Shown in pieces: positions 17,202-25,590 of a stretch of 64,000 bases of DNA (its first letter is position 1; every line of letters starts with the position of its first letter). The stretch is from contig NZ_LGEA01000162.1 in NCBI RefSeq assembly GCF_001280065.1, positions 167,856 to 231,855 on the forward strand. The letters run 5' to 3'. Both the position numbers and the translations under genes were made by a program. This stretch comes from Streptomyces sp. NRRL B-1140. GTDB taxonomy: Bacteria > Actinomycetota > Actinomycetes > Streptomycetales > Streptomycetaceae. Under the pieces are notes generated by a model. It searched no databases, had not been told where the DNA came from, and was given only the letters and a program-made list of their open reading frames with translations.

Positions 17202-17963
17202 TCAGATCCCGAGCCGCTGCCCGATGCCGTCGAGGACGCAGTCGAGGCCGAAGGCGAATTCCCAGGCCCGGTCGTCCTTGCGGGTCGCGCCGAGGGCGTA
17301 CTGCTCGAAGGCCGGGTAGCGGCCGGTGCTCATCAGGTAGCGCATCTGCGGGGCGAGGGCCTCGCGGGTCTCGTCGCCGCCGGCCCAGCCGTTGCGTTCC
17401 TGGTAGTCCCGCAGGGCGATCTCGGTCTGGGCCGCGCCGTGGACGAAGGAGGCGACGGCCCGGAAGGCGGCCATGACCGAGTCGGCGTCCAGGCCGAAGC
17501 CGGCGAGCGCGGCCAGTTGCCGCTCCGCCACGGCCAGCCGTGACGGCGTGAGCATGACCAGGGGCATCGGCATGACCGCCATCCACGGATGGGCGAGCAT
17601 GAGCTCCCGGGTCTGCAGGGCGTAGGCCCGCAGCACCTCCCGCCAGTCCGTCACGCTCTCCGGAACGGACAGCTCGCGAAAGACCCGGTCGATCATGAGC
17701 ACCCAGAGGTCGTCCTTGCCGTCGACGTGCCGGTAGGCCGCCATGGGGGCGACGCCGAGCCGGGTGGCGAGGCGGCGCATGGTGACGGCGCCGCCGCCCT
17801 CCTCGTCGGCGATCTCGACCGCGGCGGCGGCGATCCGCTCCAGGGTCAGTGAGGCGCGCGGGAGTGGGGCCGAGCGCTCCATGCGCTCCCAGAGAGAGGG
17901 CTCGCCGGTCCCGCTCTCCTCGTCCTCCTTCTTCGCGTTCCGCGGGTTCTTCGCGACCGTCAT
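17202..17963 (-). CDS. TetR/AcrR-family regulator
   Basis: 253 aa. After a charged N-terminal tail (MTVAKNPRNAKKEDEESGTG), the HTH spans about residues 35-85: LTLERIAAAAVEIADEEGGG, AVTMRRLATRLGVAPMAAYR, HVDGKDDLWVLMIDRVF. A C-terminal ligand domain of the TetR_C-type follows (MLAHPWMAVMPM, MAAFRAVASFVHG). ATG 17963 is used; the frame stays open upstream but lacks family sequence. It is divergent from the FMN reductase and MFS genes across a 113-bp region holding a perfect 18-bp palindrome, so it probably represses that pair and responds to a compound they handle. Confidence 0.9.
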   Translation of the reverse strand: MTVAKNPRNAKKEDEESGTGEPSLWERMERSAPLPRASLTLERIAAAAVEIADEEGGGAVTMRRLATRLGVAPMAAYRHVDGKDDLWVLMIDRVFRELSVPESVTDWREVLRAYALQTRELMLAHPWMAVMPMPLVMLTPSRLAVAERQLAALAGFGLDADSVMAAFRAVASFVHGAAQTEIALRDYQERNGWAGGDETREALAPQMRYLMSTGRYPAFEQYALGATRKDDRAWEFAFGLDCVLDGIGQRLGI

Positions 17964-18016
17964 GCTCCGCTCCTCCCGGCCGTCCTGTCGCGTACACCGT
18001 ATCTGCAGTAGACGCC

Positions 18017-18034
18017 GTACACATCGATGTGTAC
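18017..18034. promoter_or_regulatory. 18-bp palindrome, probable TetR operator
   Basis: GTACACATCGATGTGTAC is a perfect palindrome in the divergent region between the TetR gene and the FMN reductase-MFS operon. A further half-site GTACACATCC lies at about 18057-18066 just before the reductase start. The placement fits repression of both directions. Confidence 0.7.
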
Positions 18035-18076
18035 GTTGTACGCAACGAGATACGCCGTACACATCCAGGGGGATCC

Positions 18077-18688
18077 ATGCCCGACCGCATCGAACCGCTC
18101 CGCATCGAACCGCTCCGCGTCGCCGTCCTCGTCGGCTCGACCCGCGAGGGGCGCTTGGCACCCGTGGTGACGAAGTGGCTGACCGGCCACATCGAGCAAC
18201 GCGACGACCTGACGGCCGACGTCGTGGACCTCGCCGAGACGCCGCTGCCGACCGTGTTCCCGGCCTTCGGCCGGCAGCCGCCGCCCGGCTCCCGCGAGCA
18301 ACTGGCCCTCGTCTCACCGCGTCTCGGCGCCGCCGACGCCTTCGTGCTCGTCACGCCCGAGTACAACCACAGCTTCCCGGCGTCCCTGAAGAACGCGATC
18401 GACTGGCACGGCGAGGAATGGCACGGCAAGCCGGTCGGCTTCGTCTCCTACGGCGGCCTGTCCGGCGGCCTGCGCGCGGTGGAACACCTGCGGGTCGTCA
18501 TGGCCGAGGTGAACGCCACGACCATCCGCAACACCGTCAGCTTCCACGACGTGTGGAGCCGCTTCGACGAGGACGGCGCCTGCAAGGACCCCGCCGCCGA
18601 CACCGCCGCGAAGGCCCTGCTCGACCAACTCGCCTGGTGGGGCCACGCCCTGCGCGAGGCCAAGTCCGTCCGGCGCTACGTCGCCTGA
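18077..18688 (+). CDS. NADPH-dependent FMN reductase family protein
   Basis: 203-aa flavodoxin-fold oxidoreductase. VAVLVGSTREGRLAPVVTKW (from about residue 14) is the phosphate-binding loop, LVTPEYNHSFPASLKNAIDW (about 88-107) is the classic PEYN motif that holds the FMN ring, and GFVSYGGLSGGLRAVEHLR follows. ATG 18077 is preceded by AGGGGGATCC. It is probably co-transcribed with the MFS pump 26 bp downstream and controlled by the divergent TetR protein. It may reduce quinones, azo or nitro compounds that the pump then exports; the substrate cannot be read from sequence. Confidence 0.9.
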   Translation: MPDRIEPLRIEPLRVAVLVGSTREGRLAPVVTKWLTGHIEQRDDLTADVVDLAETPLPTVFPAFGRQPPPGSREQLALVSPRLGAADAFVLVTPEYNHSFPASLKNAIDWHGEEWHGKPVGFVSYGGLSGGLRAVEHLRVVMAEVNATTIRNTVSFHDVWSRFDEDGACKDPAADTAAKALLDQLAWWGHALREAKSVRRYVA

Positions 18689-18714
18689 CCACCGATCACG
18701 AAAGAGGGGGAATC

Positions 18715-20232
18715 ATGGACACACGCGCGGCGGAGACCGCCCCGGAAGGGGCCGCCGGGCCGGCTGCCCCGCCTTCCCGGCTCGTCATCCTCGGGCTGCT
18801 GCTCGGCATCGTGCTCGCCACGCTCGACGGAACAGTCGTCGGCACCGCACTGCCCACCATCGTCGGCGACCTCGGCGGCCTCGACCACCTCTCCTGGGTG
18901 CTCACCGCCTACCTGCTGACCACGGCCGTCTCCACCCCGATCTGGGGCAAGATCGGCGACCTCTACGGCCACAAGGGCAGCTACCTCACGTCCATCACCG
19001 TGTTCCTGGCCGGCTCGGTGCTGTGCGGACTCGCCCAGGACATGGGCTGGTTGATCGCCTTCCGGGCCCTGCAGGGAATCGGCGCGGGCGGCCTGTTCGT
19101 CGGGGCCCTCTCCCTCATCGGCACGCTGCTCACCCCGGCCGAGGCGGGGCGCGCCCAGTCGCTGATCGGAGTGCTGCTGCCGGCCGCGATGATCGGCGGC
19201 CCCCTGGCCGGCGGCTTCCTCACGGACCACCTGGACTGGCGCTGGGTGTTCTACGTCAACGTCCCGGTCGGCGCCGTCGCGCTGATCCTCATCGGCCACG
19301 GAGTGCGGCTGCGCACGACCCGCGTGAAGGCGCCCATCGACCTGGCGGGGGCAGGACTGCTCACCGGCGCGGTCCTCGCCCTGACGCTGCTGGCGAGCTG
19401 GGCCGGCACGACGTACGCCTGGACGTCACCGCAGATCATCGGGCTCGCCCTGCTCTGTGCGGTGGCGCTGGCCGCCTTCGTGCGGGTCGAACGGCGCGCC
19501 CCGGAGCCGGTGGTCCCACCCAGGCTGTTCCAGGACCGGAACTTCACGGTCGCGCAGGTCCTCAGCTTCGTCACGGGCGCGGCCATGCTCGCGGCGGCCG
19601 GCTATCTGCCCCAGTACCTGCAGTTCGTGCGGGGCATGTCGTCCACCGGGAGCGGACTGCTGCTGCTCCCGCTGATGCTGGGCATGATCGGCGCTCAGCT
19701 CGTCATCGGCCGGCGGATCGCCGGCGGCGGGCGCTACCGCGCCTATCCGATCGCGGGCGGCGCACTGGCCACCGCGGGGGCACTGTCGCTGCTGGCGCTC
19801 GGCACGGACACGACGGTGCCCCTCGCCTCCGGTCTGACGCTGGCGCTCGGCGTGGGCATCGGCTGTCTGATGCAGCCGGCGATGCTCATCACGATGAACA
19901 GCGCCGAGCCCCGCGACATGGGCGCGGCCAGCGGCACCCAGACACTGCTGCGCACCATCGGCGGCTCCCTGGGCGTCGCCGTCCTCGGATCCGTCTACAC
20001 CGGCCGGCTCACGGCCGCGGTGACGGACCGGCTCGGTGCCGAGGGCGGGCGGCTCACCGAAGGGGAGTTGACCCCCGGACTGTTGCGGGACCTGCCGGAA
20101 CCGGTCCAGGACGCGTTCCGGACCGGCGTGGTGGACGGCCTGCACGGTGTCGCGCTCGGCACGGCCGCGCTGTGCGCCATGGCCTTCGCGGTGGCGTGGC
20201 TGGTCCGGGAGGTCCCGCTGCGAGGGCGATGA
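18715..20232 (+). CDS. MFS drug:H+ antiporter, DHA2 (EmrB/QacA) family
   Basis: 505-aa membrane transporter with about 14 predicted helices. Family signatures seen: LDGTVVGTALPTIVGDLGG after helix 1 (motif D1), WGKIGDLYGHKG (motif A), RALQGIGAGGLF (motif B) and LLPAAMIGGPLAGGFLTDHL (motif C, antiporter signature). It starts at ATG 18715 with AAAGAGGGGGA upstream. The gene follows the FMN reductase by 26 bp and sits under the divergent TetR regulator, the usual plan of an inducible efflux operon. The substrate is unknown. Confidence 0.92.
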   Translation: MDTRAAETAPEGAAGPAAPPSRLVILGLLLGIVLATLDGTVVGTALPTIVGDLGGLDHLSWVLTAYLLTTAVSTPIWGKIGDLYGHKGSYLTSITVFLAGSVLCGLAQDMGWLIAFRALQGIGAGGLFVGALSLIGTLLTPAEAGRAQSLIGVLLPAAMIGGPLAGGFLTDHLDWRWVFYVNVPVGAVALILIGHGVRLRTTRVKAPIDLAGAGLLTGAVLALTLLASWAGTTYAWTSPQIIGLALLCAVALAAFVRVERRAPEPVVPPRLFQDRNFTVAQVLSFVTGAAMLAAAGYLPQYLQFVRGMSSTGSGLLLLPLMLGMIGAQLVIGRRIAGGGRYRAYPIAGGALATAGALSLLALGTDTTVPLASGLTLALGVGIGCLMQPAMLITMNSAEPRDMGAASGTQTLLRTIGGSLGVAVLGSVYTGRLTAAVTDRLGAEGGRLTEGELTPGLLRDLPEPVQDAFRTGVVDGLHGVALGTAALCAMAFAVAWLVREVPLRGR

Positions 20233-20233
20233 G

Positions 20234-20629
20234 TCACCGCGAGCGCGGCCCGTTCAGACGCTCGACCACCGGCATGCCCCCGACCGACGGGGCCTGAGCC
20301 ACCGGCCCCGTCACCTCCCGGGACGACATCGGCTCGAAGTCGGCGACCTGGGTGCCGACGCTGTTGTCGAGCGGGTCGGATCCCGTGCCGGCGAGAGGGT
20401 TGGGCTTGAGGCCCGTGACGGCGCCGGTGGTGTGGGAGAGGGTGCCGCCCGCCGCATCGAGGCCGGCCCGGGGGTCGGTCTTCCCCGCAGAGGTGTGGAC
20501 CATGTCCAGCACCGAGCCGGTGCCCGCCGCGGCCTCCGCCGCACCCACTCCCAGCGCCATGCCGGCGGTCGCGAGGACGGCCAGGGCACGCTGGGCGGTC
20601 GGCTTCATGGGGGAGTCGTGTCGGGCCAT
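20234..20629 (-). CDS. Small secreted protein of unknown function
   Basis: 131 aa. The N-terminus MARHDSPMKPTAQRALAVLA continues into an Ala/Gly-rich hydrophobic stretch with a plausible signal-peptidase site near AEAAA-GTGS. The mature part is short, Gly/Pro/Ser-rich and lacks known domains. ATG 20629 follows AAGGTGG. It is convergent with the MFS gene, with stops 1 bp apart. It resembles the many small Ala/Pro-rich secreted proteins of streptomycetes, compare 26545-26886 in this window. Function unknown. Confidence 0.65.
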   Translation of the reverse strand: MARHDSPMKPTAQRALAVLATAGMALGVGAAEAAAGTGSVLDMVHTSAGKTDPRAGLDAAGGTLSHTTGAVTGLKPNPLAGTGSDPLDNSVGTQVADFEPMSSREVTGPVAQAPSVGGMPVVERLNGPRSR

Positions 20630-20753
20630 CACTGCCACCTTCTGACGCTTCGGGTAATCAGAACGACACGAAGGGTAGTTGAGATGTGACACACGCATCA
20701 AAGCCGACCCGCGGGGGTCGTACGGCCCGGTCGATGCCTCACACTGGTGTCCC

Positions 20754-21389
20754 GTGAGTTCTCCTCTGCCCATACCGACGCGAGTCGTGCTGCTCTGCGG
20801 CCCTTCCGGCTCCGGCAAGTCCCTTCTCGCGGCCCGCTCCGGCCTCCCGGTGCTGCGGCTCGACGACTTCTACAAGGAGGGCGACGACCCGACACTGCCG
20901 CTGGTGGCGGGGAGCTCCGACATCGACTGGGACCACCCGGACTCCTGGGACGCGGACACGGCCATCGCCGCGATCACCGAGCTGTGCCGCACGGGCCGTA
21001 CGGAGGTTCCCGTCTACGACCTCTCGCTCAGTGCCCGTACGGGTGGCGAGACGGTCGACATCGGACGGACCCCGCTGTTCATCGCGGAGGGCGTCTTCGC
21101 CGCGGAGATCGTCACGCGCTGCCGTGAACTCGGCGTCCTCGCCGACGCGCTGTGCCTGAGCCGGGGCCCGGTGAAGACGTTCCGCCGCCGCTTCCTGCGT
21201 GATGTGAGGGAGGGCCGCAAGTCGGTGCCGTTCCTGCTGCGCCGCGGCTGGCGGCTGATGCGCCAGGAGCGCACGATCGTCTCCCGTCAAACGGCGCTGG
21301 GCGCGTACGCCTGCGACCGCGACGAGGCGATGGGACGGCTGGCGGCCGCTGCGGCAGGCCGGCCCGAGAGTCTCCGTACGGCGGCCTGA
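20754..21389 (+). CDS. Uridine kinase-like P-loop protein
   Basis: 211 aa. A Walker A motif, LLCGPSGSGKSLLAARSG, lies near the N-terminus (about residues 13-30). LRLDDFYKEGDDPTLP is a nucleoside-kinase-type DDFY motif, and DWDHPDSWDAD is a typical uridine kinase acidic segment. YDLSLSARTGGETVDIG, LFIAEGVFAAEIV and FRRRFLRDVREGRK (lid arginines) follow. It very likely phosphorylates uridine/cytidine or a related small molecule. GTG 20754 is chosen because the fold begins just after it. It is physically separate from the nucleoside operator sites and has no CTACGCGCGTAG upstream. Confidence 0.85.
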   Translation: MSSPLPIPTRVVLLCGPSGSGKSLLAARSGLPVLRLDDFYKEGDDPTLPLVAGSSDIDWDHPDSWDADTAIAAITELCRTGRTEVPVYDLSLSARTGGETVDIGRTPLFIAEGVFAAEIVTRCRELGVLADALCLSRGPVKTFRRRFLRDVREGRKSVPFLLRRGWRLMRQERTIVSRQTALGAYACDRDEAMGRLAAAAAGRPESLRTAA

Positions 21390-21475
21390 ACGGCGGTCGG
21401 CCGTGCTGCCCCGGGACGGCCGGGGCACGAAGAAGAGGCACGCCCACGACGCACACGGAAGACGCGGCACAAAGA

Positions 21476-21516
21476 AAGCGGGACTGGACGGACCCCCCGG
21501 CCCTCCAGTCCCGCTT
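21476..21516. terminator. Terminator between uridine-kinase-like gene and sigQ
   Basis: AAGCGGGACTGGA and TCCAGTCCCGCTT form a perfect 13-bp stem around a 15-nt loop. It lies between the convergent genes ending at 21389 and 21624. Confidence 0.75.
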
Positions 21517-21623
21517 CCGTACTCCCCCGTTGTCCTCCCCCGAGTCCCACTCTCCTGCGAAGACACCCCCCAGCGTCCGTGCAGTTCCCCCGTGGGCCCC
21601 CTTGTGGTGCTCCCCCCCGACCT

Positions 21624-22379
21624 TCAGGCGACGAGCTCGCCGAAGGCGTCCTCCTCGTCACGGCCGAAGCTGAGGACCTCGTCCTCGCGCAGCCGGCGGA
21701 GCGACCGCCAGATGCTGGACTTCACCGTGCCGACACTGATGTCGAGGATCTCCGCGATCTCCGGGTCCGTGCGGCCCTCGTAGTAGCGCAGGACCAGCAT
21801 GGTGCGCTGGAGTTCGGGCAGCCGGGCCAGCGCCTGCCACAGGACCGCGCGCAGTTCGGTGCCGCGCATCGCGTCCGTGTCGCCGGGCGTCTCCGGCAGT
21901 TCCTCGGTCGGGTATTCGTTGAGCTTGCGGCGCCGCCAGGCGCTGATGTGCAGGTTGGTCATGGTGCGGCGGAGGTATCCGCCGACCGCCGCCTTGTCAC
22001 TGATCCGGTCCCACGCCCGGTAGGTCGAGAACAGCGCGCTCTGCAGCAGGTCCTCGGCCTCGAAGCGGTCGCCGGTCAGGTGGTAGGCGGTCGCGTACAG
22101 GGAGGCGCGGCGCTCTTGGACGTAGGCGGTGAACTCCGCCTCCGCCATCGAGCGTCGCTCCCCCGAGCCCTCCCCGTACGCGGCTCCCCCGTGAGCCTCC
22201 CCCGTCCCCTTGTTCTCCCCCGTGTGCGCGTCAACCACCGTCATGAACCCGATGTGCTGACGCCCGGTACCGTGAGCGCACCCCCGCGTGCTCACGACAC
22301 CGGACTTCTCGGAACCCCGGTGCACGTCGTGCAGACGCGTGACAACTGCGCTGGTGCTGATGCCGTGCAGCGTGTTCAT
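21624..22379 (-). CDS. sigQ: ECF/SigE-family sigma factor SigQ
   Basis: 251 aa. Sigma region 2 is FTAYVQERRASLYATAYHLT, DRFEAEDLLQSALFSTYRAW (residues about 75-115). Region 4 is LARLPELQRTMLVLRYYEGR, TDPEIAEILDISVGTVKSSI (about 180-225). It is divergent from afsQ1-afsQ2, exactly as sigQ is in S. coelicolor, where AfsQ1 activates it and SigQ counteracts AfsQ-dependent antibiotic control. ATG 22379 is used, with GGGGGGCG upstream. An ATG at about 22244 gives a shorter product, since the first 65 residues lie outside region 2. An AfsQ1-type box lies about 110 bp upstream. Confidence 0.9.
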   Translation of the reverse strand: MNTLHGISTSAVVTRLHDVHRGSEKSGVVSTRGCAHGTGRQHIGFMTVVDAHTGENKGTGEAHGGAAYGEGSGERRSMAEAEFTAYVQERRASLYATAYHLTGDRFEAEDLLQSALFSTYRAWDRISDKAAVGGYLRRTMTNLHISAWRRRKLNEYPTEELPETPGDTDAMRGTELRAVLWQALARLPELQRTMLVLRYYEGRTDPEIAEILDISVGTVKSSIWRSLRRLREDEVLSFGRDEEDAFGELVA

Positions 22380-22489
22380 CTCGCGCCCCCCGTCGTGGAC
22401 TTCCGATGTGCGGCCCGCCTTTCGGGGCGGGCTTCCTTGCCTGTGCCGAAAAGCTTGCCGCCGCACTTTCATCGCCGTGTCCGCCGACT

Positions 22490-22505
22490 GTCACAGACCT
22501 GTCAC
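22490..22505. promoter_or_regulatory. AfsQ1-type binding box
   Basis: GTCACAGACCTGTCAC is a direct repeat GTCAC-N6-GTCAC and matches the published AfsQ1 consensus GTnAC-N6-GTnAC. It lies midway in the 239-bp divergent region, about 110 bp from sigQ and about 115 bp from afsQ1, so either or both could be controlled. Confidence 0.75.
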
Positions 22506-22618
22506 AGGGGTCGGCCGCGGGCGGGCCACGGGCCGTGCACACGCGTCGGCGGGACCGGCCCGCATTGACCGGGCCCCAGCGGTCGTACCCCGGCCCCTCC
22601 ATACGCCAGAATGAGCGC

Positions 22619-23296
22619 GTGCCTTCCCTGTTGCTGATCGAGGACGACGACGCGATCCGGACGGCCCTGGAGCTCTCACTGACGCGCCAGGGCCACCGGG
22701 TGGCGACCGCTGCCAGCGGTGAGGACGGTCTGAAGCTGCTCCGCGAGCAGCGGCCGGATCTGATCGTGCTGGATGTGATGCTGCCCGGCATCGACGGGTT
22801 CGAGGTGTGCCGGCGCATCCGGCGCACGGACCAGTTGCCGATCATCCTGCTGACCGCGCGCAGCGACGACATCGACGTGGTGGTCGGGCTGGAGTCCGGC
22901 GCCGACGACTATGTCGTCAAACCGGTGCAGGGGCGGGTGCTCGACGCCCGGATCCGGGCCGTGCTGCGGCGCGGCGAGCGGGAGTCGAACGACGCGGCGA
23001 GCTTCGGCAGCCTCGTCATCGACCGGTCGGCCATGACCGTGACGAAGAACGGCGAGGACCTCCAGCTCACGCCGACCGAGCTGCGGCTGCTGCTGGAGCT
23101 GAGCCGGCGGCCCGGCCAGGCGCTGTCCCGGCAGCAGCTGCTGCGGCTGGTGTGGGAGCACGACTACCTGGGCGACTCGCGTCTCGTGGACGCGTGTGTC
23201 CAGCGGCTGCGTGCCAAGGTCGAGGACGTGCCGTCGTCCCCGACGCTGATCCGTACCGTGCGGGGTGTCGGCTACCGGCTGGACGCGCCTCAGTGA
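22619..23296 (+). CDS. afsQ1: Two-component response regulator AfsQ1
   Basis: 225-aa OmpR/PhoB-type regulator. The receiver domain spans about residues 1-120: LLLIEDDDA has the acidic pocket, LIVLDVMLPG has phospho-acceptor Asp52, LLTARSD has the switch Thr, and DDYVVKP has the conserved Lys. The C-terminal winged HTH spans about 130-225 (LTPTELRLLLELSRRPGQAL, RTVRGVGYRL). GTG 22619 gives a canonical N-terminus. In S. coelicolor AfsQ1 activates antibiotic genes, sigQ and nitrogen-related targets under glutamate conditions. The stop overlaps the afsQ2 start (GTGA), so the kinase is translationally coupled. Confidence 0.96.
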   Translation: MPSLLLIEDDDAIRTALELSLTRQGHRVATAASGEDGLKLLREQRPDLIVLDVMLPGIDGFEVCRRIRRTDQLPIILLTARSDDIDVVVGLESGADDYVVKPVQGRVLDARIRAVLRRGERESNDAASFGSLVIDRSAMTVTKNGEDLQLTPTELRLLLELSRRPGQALSRQQLLRLVWEHDYLGDSRLVDACVQRLRAKVEDVPSSPTLIRTVRGVGYRLDAPQ

Positions 23297-24897
23297 CACA
23301 GGCGCACCAAGGGGGGGCCCGGGGCTGGACCGGGACGCGCAAGGGAGTTCTGTCGGGGCTGCGCTTCACCAGCCTGCGGCTGCGGCTGGTCGTCGTCTTC
23401 GGACTGGTGGCGCTGACGGCCGCCGTGTCCGCGTCCGCCATCGCGTACTGGCTCAACCGCGAGGCCGTGCTCACCCGCACCCAGGACGCCGTGCTGCGCG
23501 ACTTCGAGCAGGAGATGCAGAACCGGGCGGGCGCGTTGCCCGAGCGTCCCACGCAGGACGAGCTGCAGCACACCGCGGGCCAGATGGCGGGCAGCGACCA
23601 GCGCTTCAGCGTGCTGCTGGTCGGCCGCGACGCCGAGGGCAGGACCGTCTACGGCAGCTCCGGCGGGCTGAACGGCTTCTCGCTGCAGGACGTGCCGAAG
23701 TCGCTGCGCACCGCGGTGAACAAGACGCAGAAGGTCGACGGGGCCGCCAAGCACCCGTACCACCTGTACTGGCAGCGGATAGTCGACCACGACACCCCGT
23801 ACCTGGTGGCCGGTACGCGGGTGATCGGCGGCGGTCCGACCGGGTACATGCTCAAGTCGCTGGAGCCGGAGGCCAAGGACCTCAACTCGCTGGCCTGGTC
23901 GCTGGGCATCGCCACGGGGCTGGCGCTGATCGGTTCGGCGCTGCTGGCGCAGGCCGCGGCGACGACCGTGCTGAAGCCGGTGCAGCGGCTCGGGACGGCC
24001 GCGCGGCGGCTCGGCGAGGGCAAGCTGGACACCCGGCTGCGGGTGTCGGGGACCGACGAACTCGCCGATCTGTCGCGGACGTTCAACAACGCGGCCGAGG
24101 CGCTGGAGAAGCGGGTGGCCGAGATGGCCGCGCGCGACGAGGCGTCCCGGCGGTTCGTGGCCGACATGAGCCATGAGCTGCGCACGCCGCTCACCGCGAT
24201 CACCGCCGTGACGGAGGTGCTCGAGGAGGAGCTGGAGGCGGAGACCGGCAGCATGGACCCGATGATCGAGCCCGCCGTCCGGCTGGTGGTCAGCGAGACG
24301 CGGCGGCTGAACTCCCTGGTCGAGAACCTCATGGAGGTCACCCGCTTCGACGCGGGCACCGCCCGGCTCGTCCTGGACGACGTCGACATCGCCGACCAGA
24401 TCACCGCCTGCATCGACGCCCGGGCCTGGCTGGACGCGGTCGAACTGGACGCCGAGCGCGGCCTGCACGCCCGGCTGGATCCGCGTCGCCTGGACGTCAT
24501 CCTGGCCAACCTCATCGGCAACGCGCTCAAGCACGGCGGCTCCCCGGTGCGGGTGTCCGTGCGGGAGGCGGACGAGTCGATCGTCATCGAGGTGCAGGAC
24601 CACGGGCCCGGCATTCCGGAGGACGTCCTGCCGCACGTCTTCGACCGCTTCTACAAGGCCAGCGCCTCCAGGCCGCGCTCCGAGGGCAGTGGCCTCGGGC
24701 TGTCCATCGCGCTGGAGAACGCCCACATCCACGGCGGCGAGATCACCGCGGCCAACTCGCCCGACTCGGGCGCGGTGTTCACCCTGCGGCTGCCGCGCGG
24801 CACCTCCCCCGAGGAGGAGCAGCCGGCCGAGGACGAGCCGGGGCAGGAGAGCGGCACCGACCGGCCGCAGGGCGAGGACCCGAAGGGGGACGCATGA
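23293..24897 (+). CDS. afsQ2: Two-component sensor kinase AfsQ2
   Basis: 534-aa membrane histidine kinase. The first transmembrane helix is at about residues 30-55 (LRLVVVFGLVALTAAVSASA), followed by an extracytoplasmic sensor region of about 140 residues and a second helix at about 200-220 (GIATGLALIGSALLAQAAA). A HAMP linker follows. The phospho-acceptor His is in RFVADMSHELRTPLTAITAV (about 290-309). The ATPase domain has NLIGNALKHGGS (N box) and the G boxes DHGPGIPED and EGSGLGLSIALE. It starts at GTG 23293, overlapping the afsQ1 stop, and its own stop overlaps the lipoprotein start by 4 bp. Confidence 0.96.
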   Translation: MTQAHQGGARGWTGTRKGVLSGLRFTSLRLRLVVVFGLVALTAAVSASAIAYWLNREAVLTRTQDAVLRDFEQEMQNRAGALPERPTQDELQHTAGQMAGSDQRFSVLLVGRDAEGRTVYGSSGGLNGFSLQDVPKSLRTAVNKTQKVDGAAKHPYHLYWQRIVDHDTPYLVAGTRVIGGGPTGYMLKSLEPEAKDLNSLAWSLGIATGLALIGSALLAQAAATTVLKPVQRLGTAARRLGEGKLDTRLRVSGTDELADLSRTFNNAAEALEKRVAEMAARDEASRRFVADMSHELRTPLTAITAVTEVLEEELEAETGSMDPMIEPAVRLVVSETRRLNSLVENLMEVTRFDAGTARLVLDDVDIADQITACIDARAWLDAVELDAERGLHARLDPRRLDVILANLIGNALKHGGSPVRVSVREADESIVIEVQDHGPGIPEDVLPHVFDRFYKASASRPRSEGSGLGLSIALENAHIHGGEITAANSPDSGAVFTLRLPRGTSPEEEQPAEDEPGQESGTDRPQGEDPKGDA

Positions 24898-25514
24898 CGA
24901 CCACGCGTCTGGCGACGGCCTCCCGGCTGCTCGCCCTTCCGGCGCTCGCCGTGCTGCTGGCCGGCTGCGGGATCCGGGCCACGGAGGTGCCGACGAACTT
25001 CGGCCCCGCGCCCTCGCGGGTGCAGTGCTCCCTCTCCGAGCCGGACGTCTCCACCCAGGCGGCCCGGGGGCTGCCGGTGCAGGTGTTCCTGCTGTGCGGG
25101 TCCTCGCTGGTGACCGTCGACCGGGCCGTGCGGGTGCCGGACGGCGCGGCCGACTCCGAGCGGCGCATGCTCGTCGCGCAGGGCCTGCTGGACCAGCTCG
25201 CCACCCCGCCGTCGACCGCCGAGAAGGAAGCCGGCTACAGCACGGACGTCCGCGGCGGCATCACGGTCGGCCGGCCGCACCCCGGCGACCCGGAGGACAC
25301 GCTGCGGCTGAGCACGGCACCGGCCGGCCTCACCTCGTACGCCCTCGCACAGATCGTGTGCACCTTCTCCGACTCGGCCGCTGCCGAGGGCGACGGCTCG
25401 GTGGTCCTGGGCGGTCCCGGCACCGAGAACCCACGCCGCTACGAGTGCACCGACGAGGTGCGGGCCCGGCCGGGCAGCACGGAACCGCCGTCGAAGGACG
25501 TGGCCGGGGAGTGA
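24894..25514 (+). CDS. Lipoprotein of the afsQ operon
   Basis: 206 aa with an N-terminal signal peptide and lipobox LAVLLAGCGIR (lipidated Cys about residue 25). The mature part resembles the GerMN-like/sporulation lipoproteins often placed after actinobacterial sensor kinases: VQVFLLCGSSLVTVDRAVRV, MLVAQGLLDQLATPPS, YALAQIVCTFSDS. The ATGA overlap with afsQ2 (4 bp) indicates co-translation. It corresponds to the third gene of the afsQ locus in S. coelicolor. By analogy with MtrAB-LpqB it may modulate the kinase sensor domain; this is inference. Confidence 0.9.
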   Translation: MTTTRLATASRLLALPALAVLLAGCGIRATEVPTNFGPAPSRVQCSLSEPDVSTQAARGLPVQVFLLCGSSLVTVDRAVRVPDGAADSERRMLVAQGLLDQLATPPSTAEKEAGYSTDVRGGITVGRPHPGDPEDTLRLSTAPAGLTSYALAQIVCTFSDSAAAEGDGSVVLGGPGTENPRRYECTDEVRARPGSTEPPSKDVAGE

Positions 25515-25590
25515 TCCGCCGGGGTTGTGGCGTATGCCTCACAGGGCCGGCGGGGCCCCTCCCGGAACCGAAGGTGCCGGAGGCGGCGTC

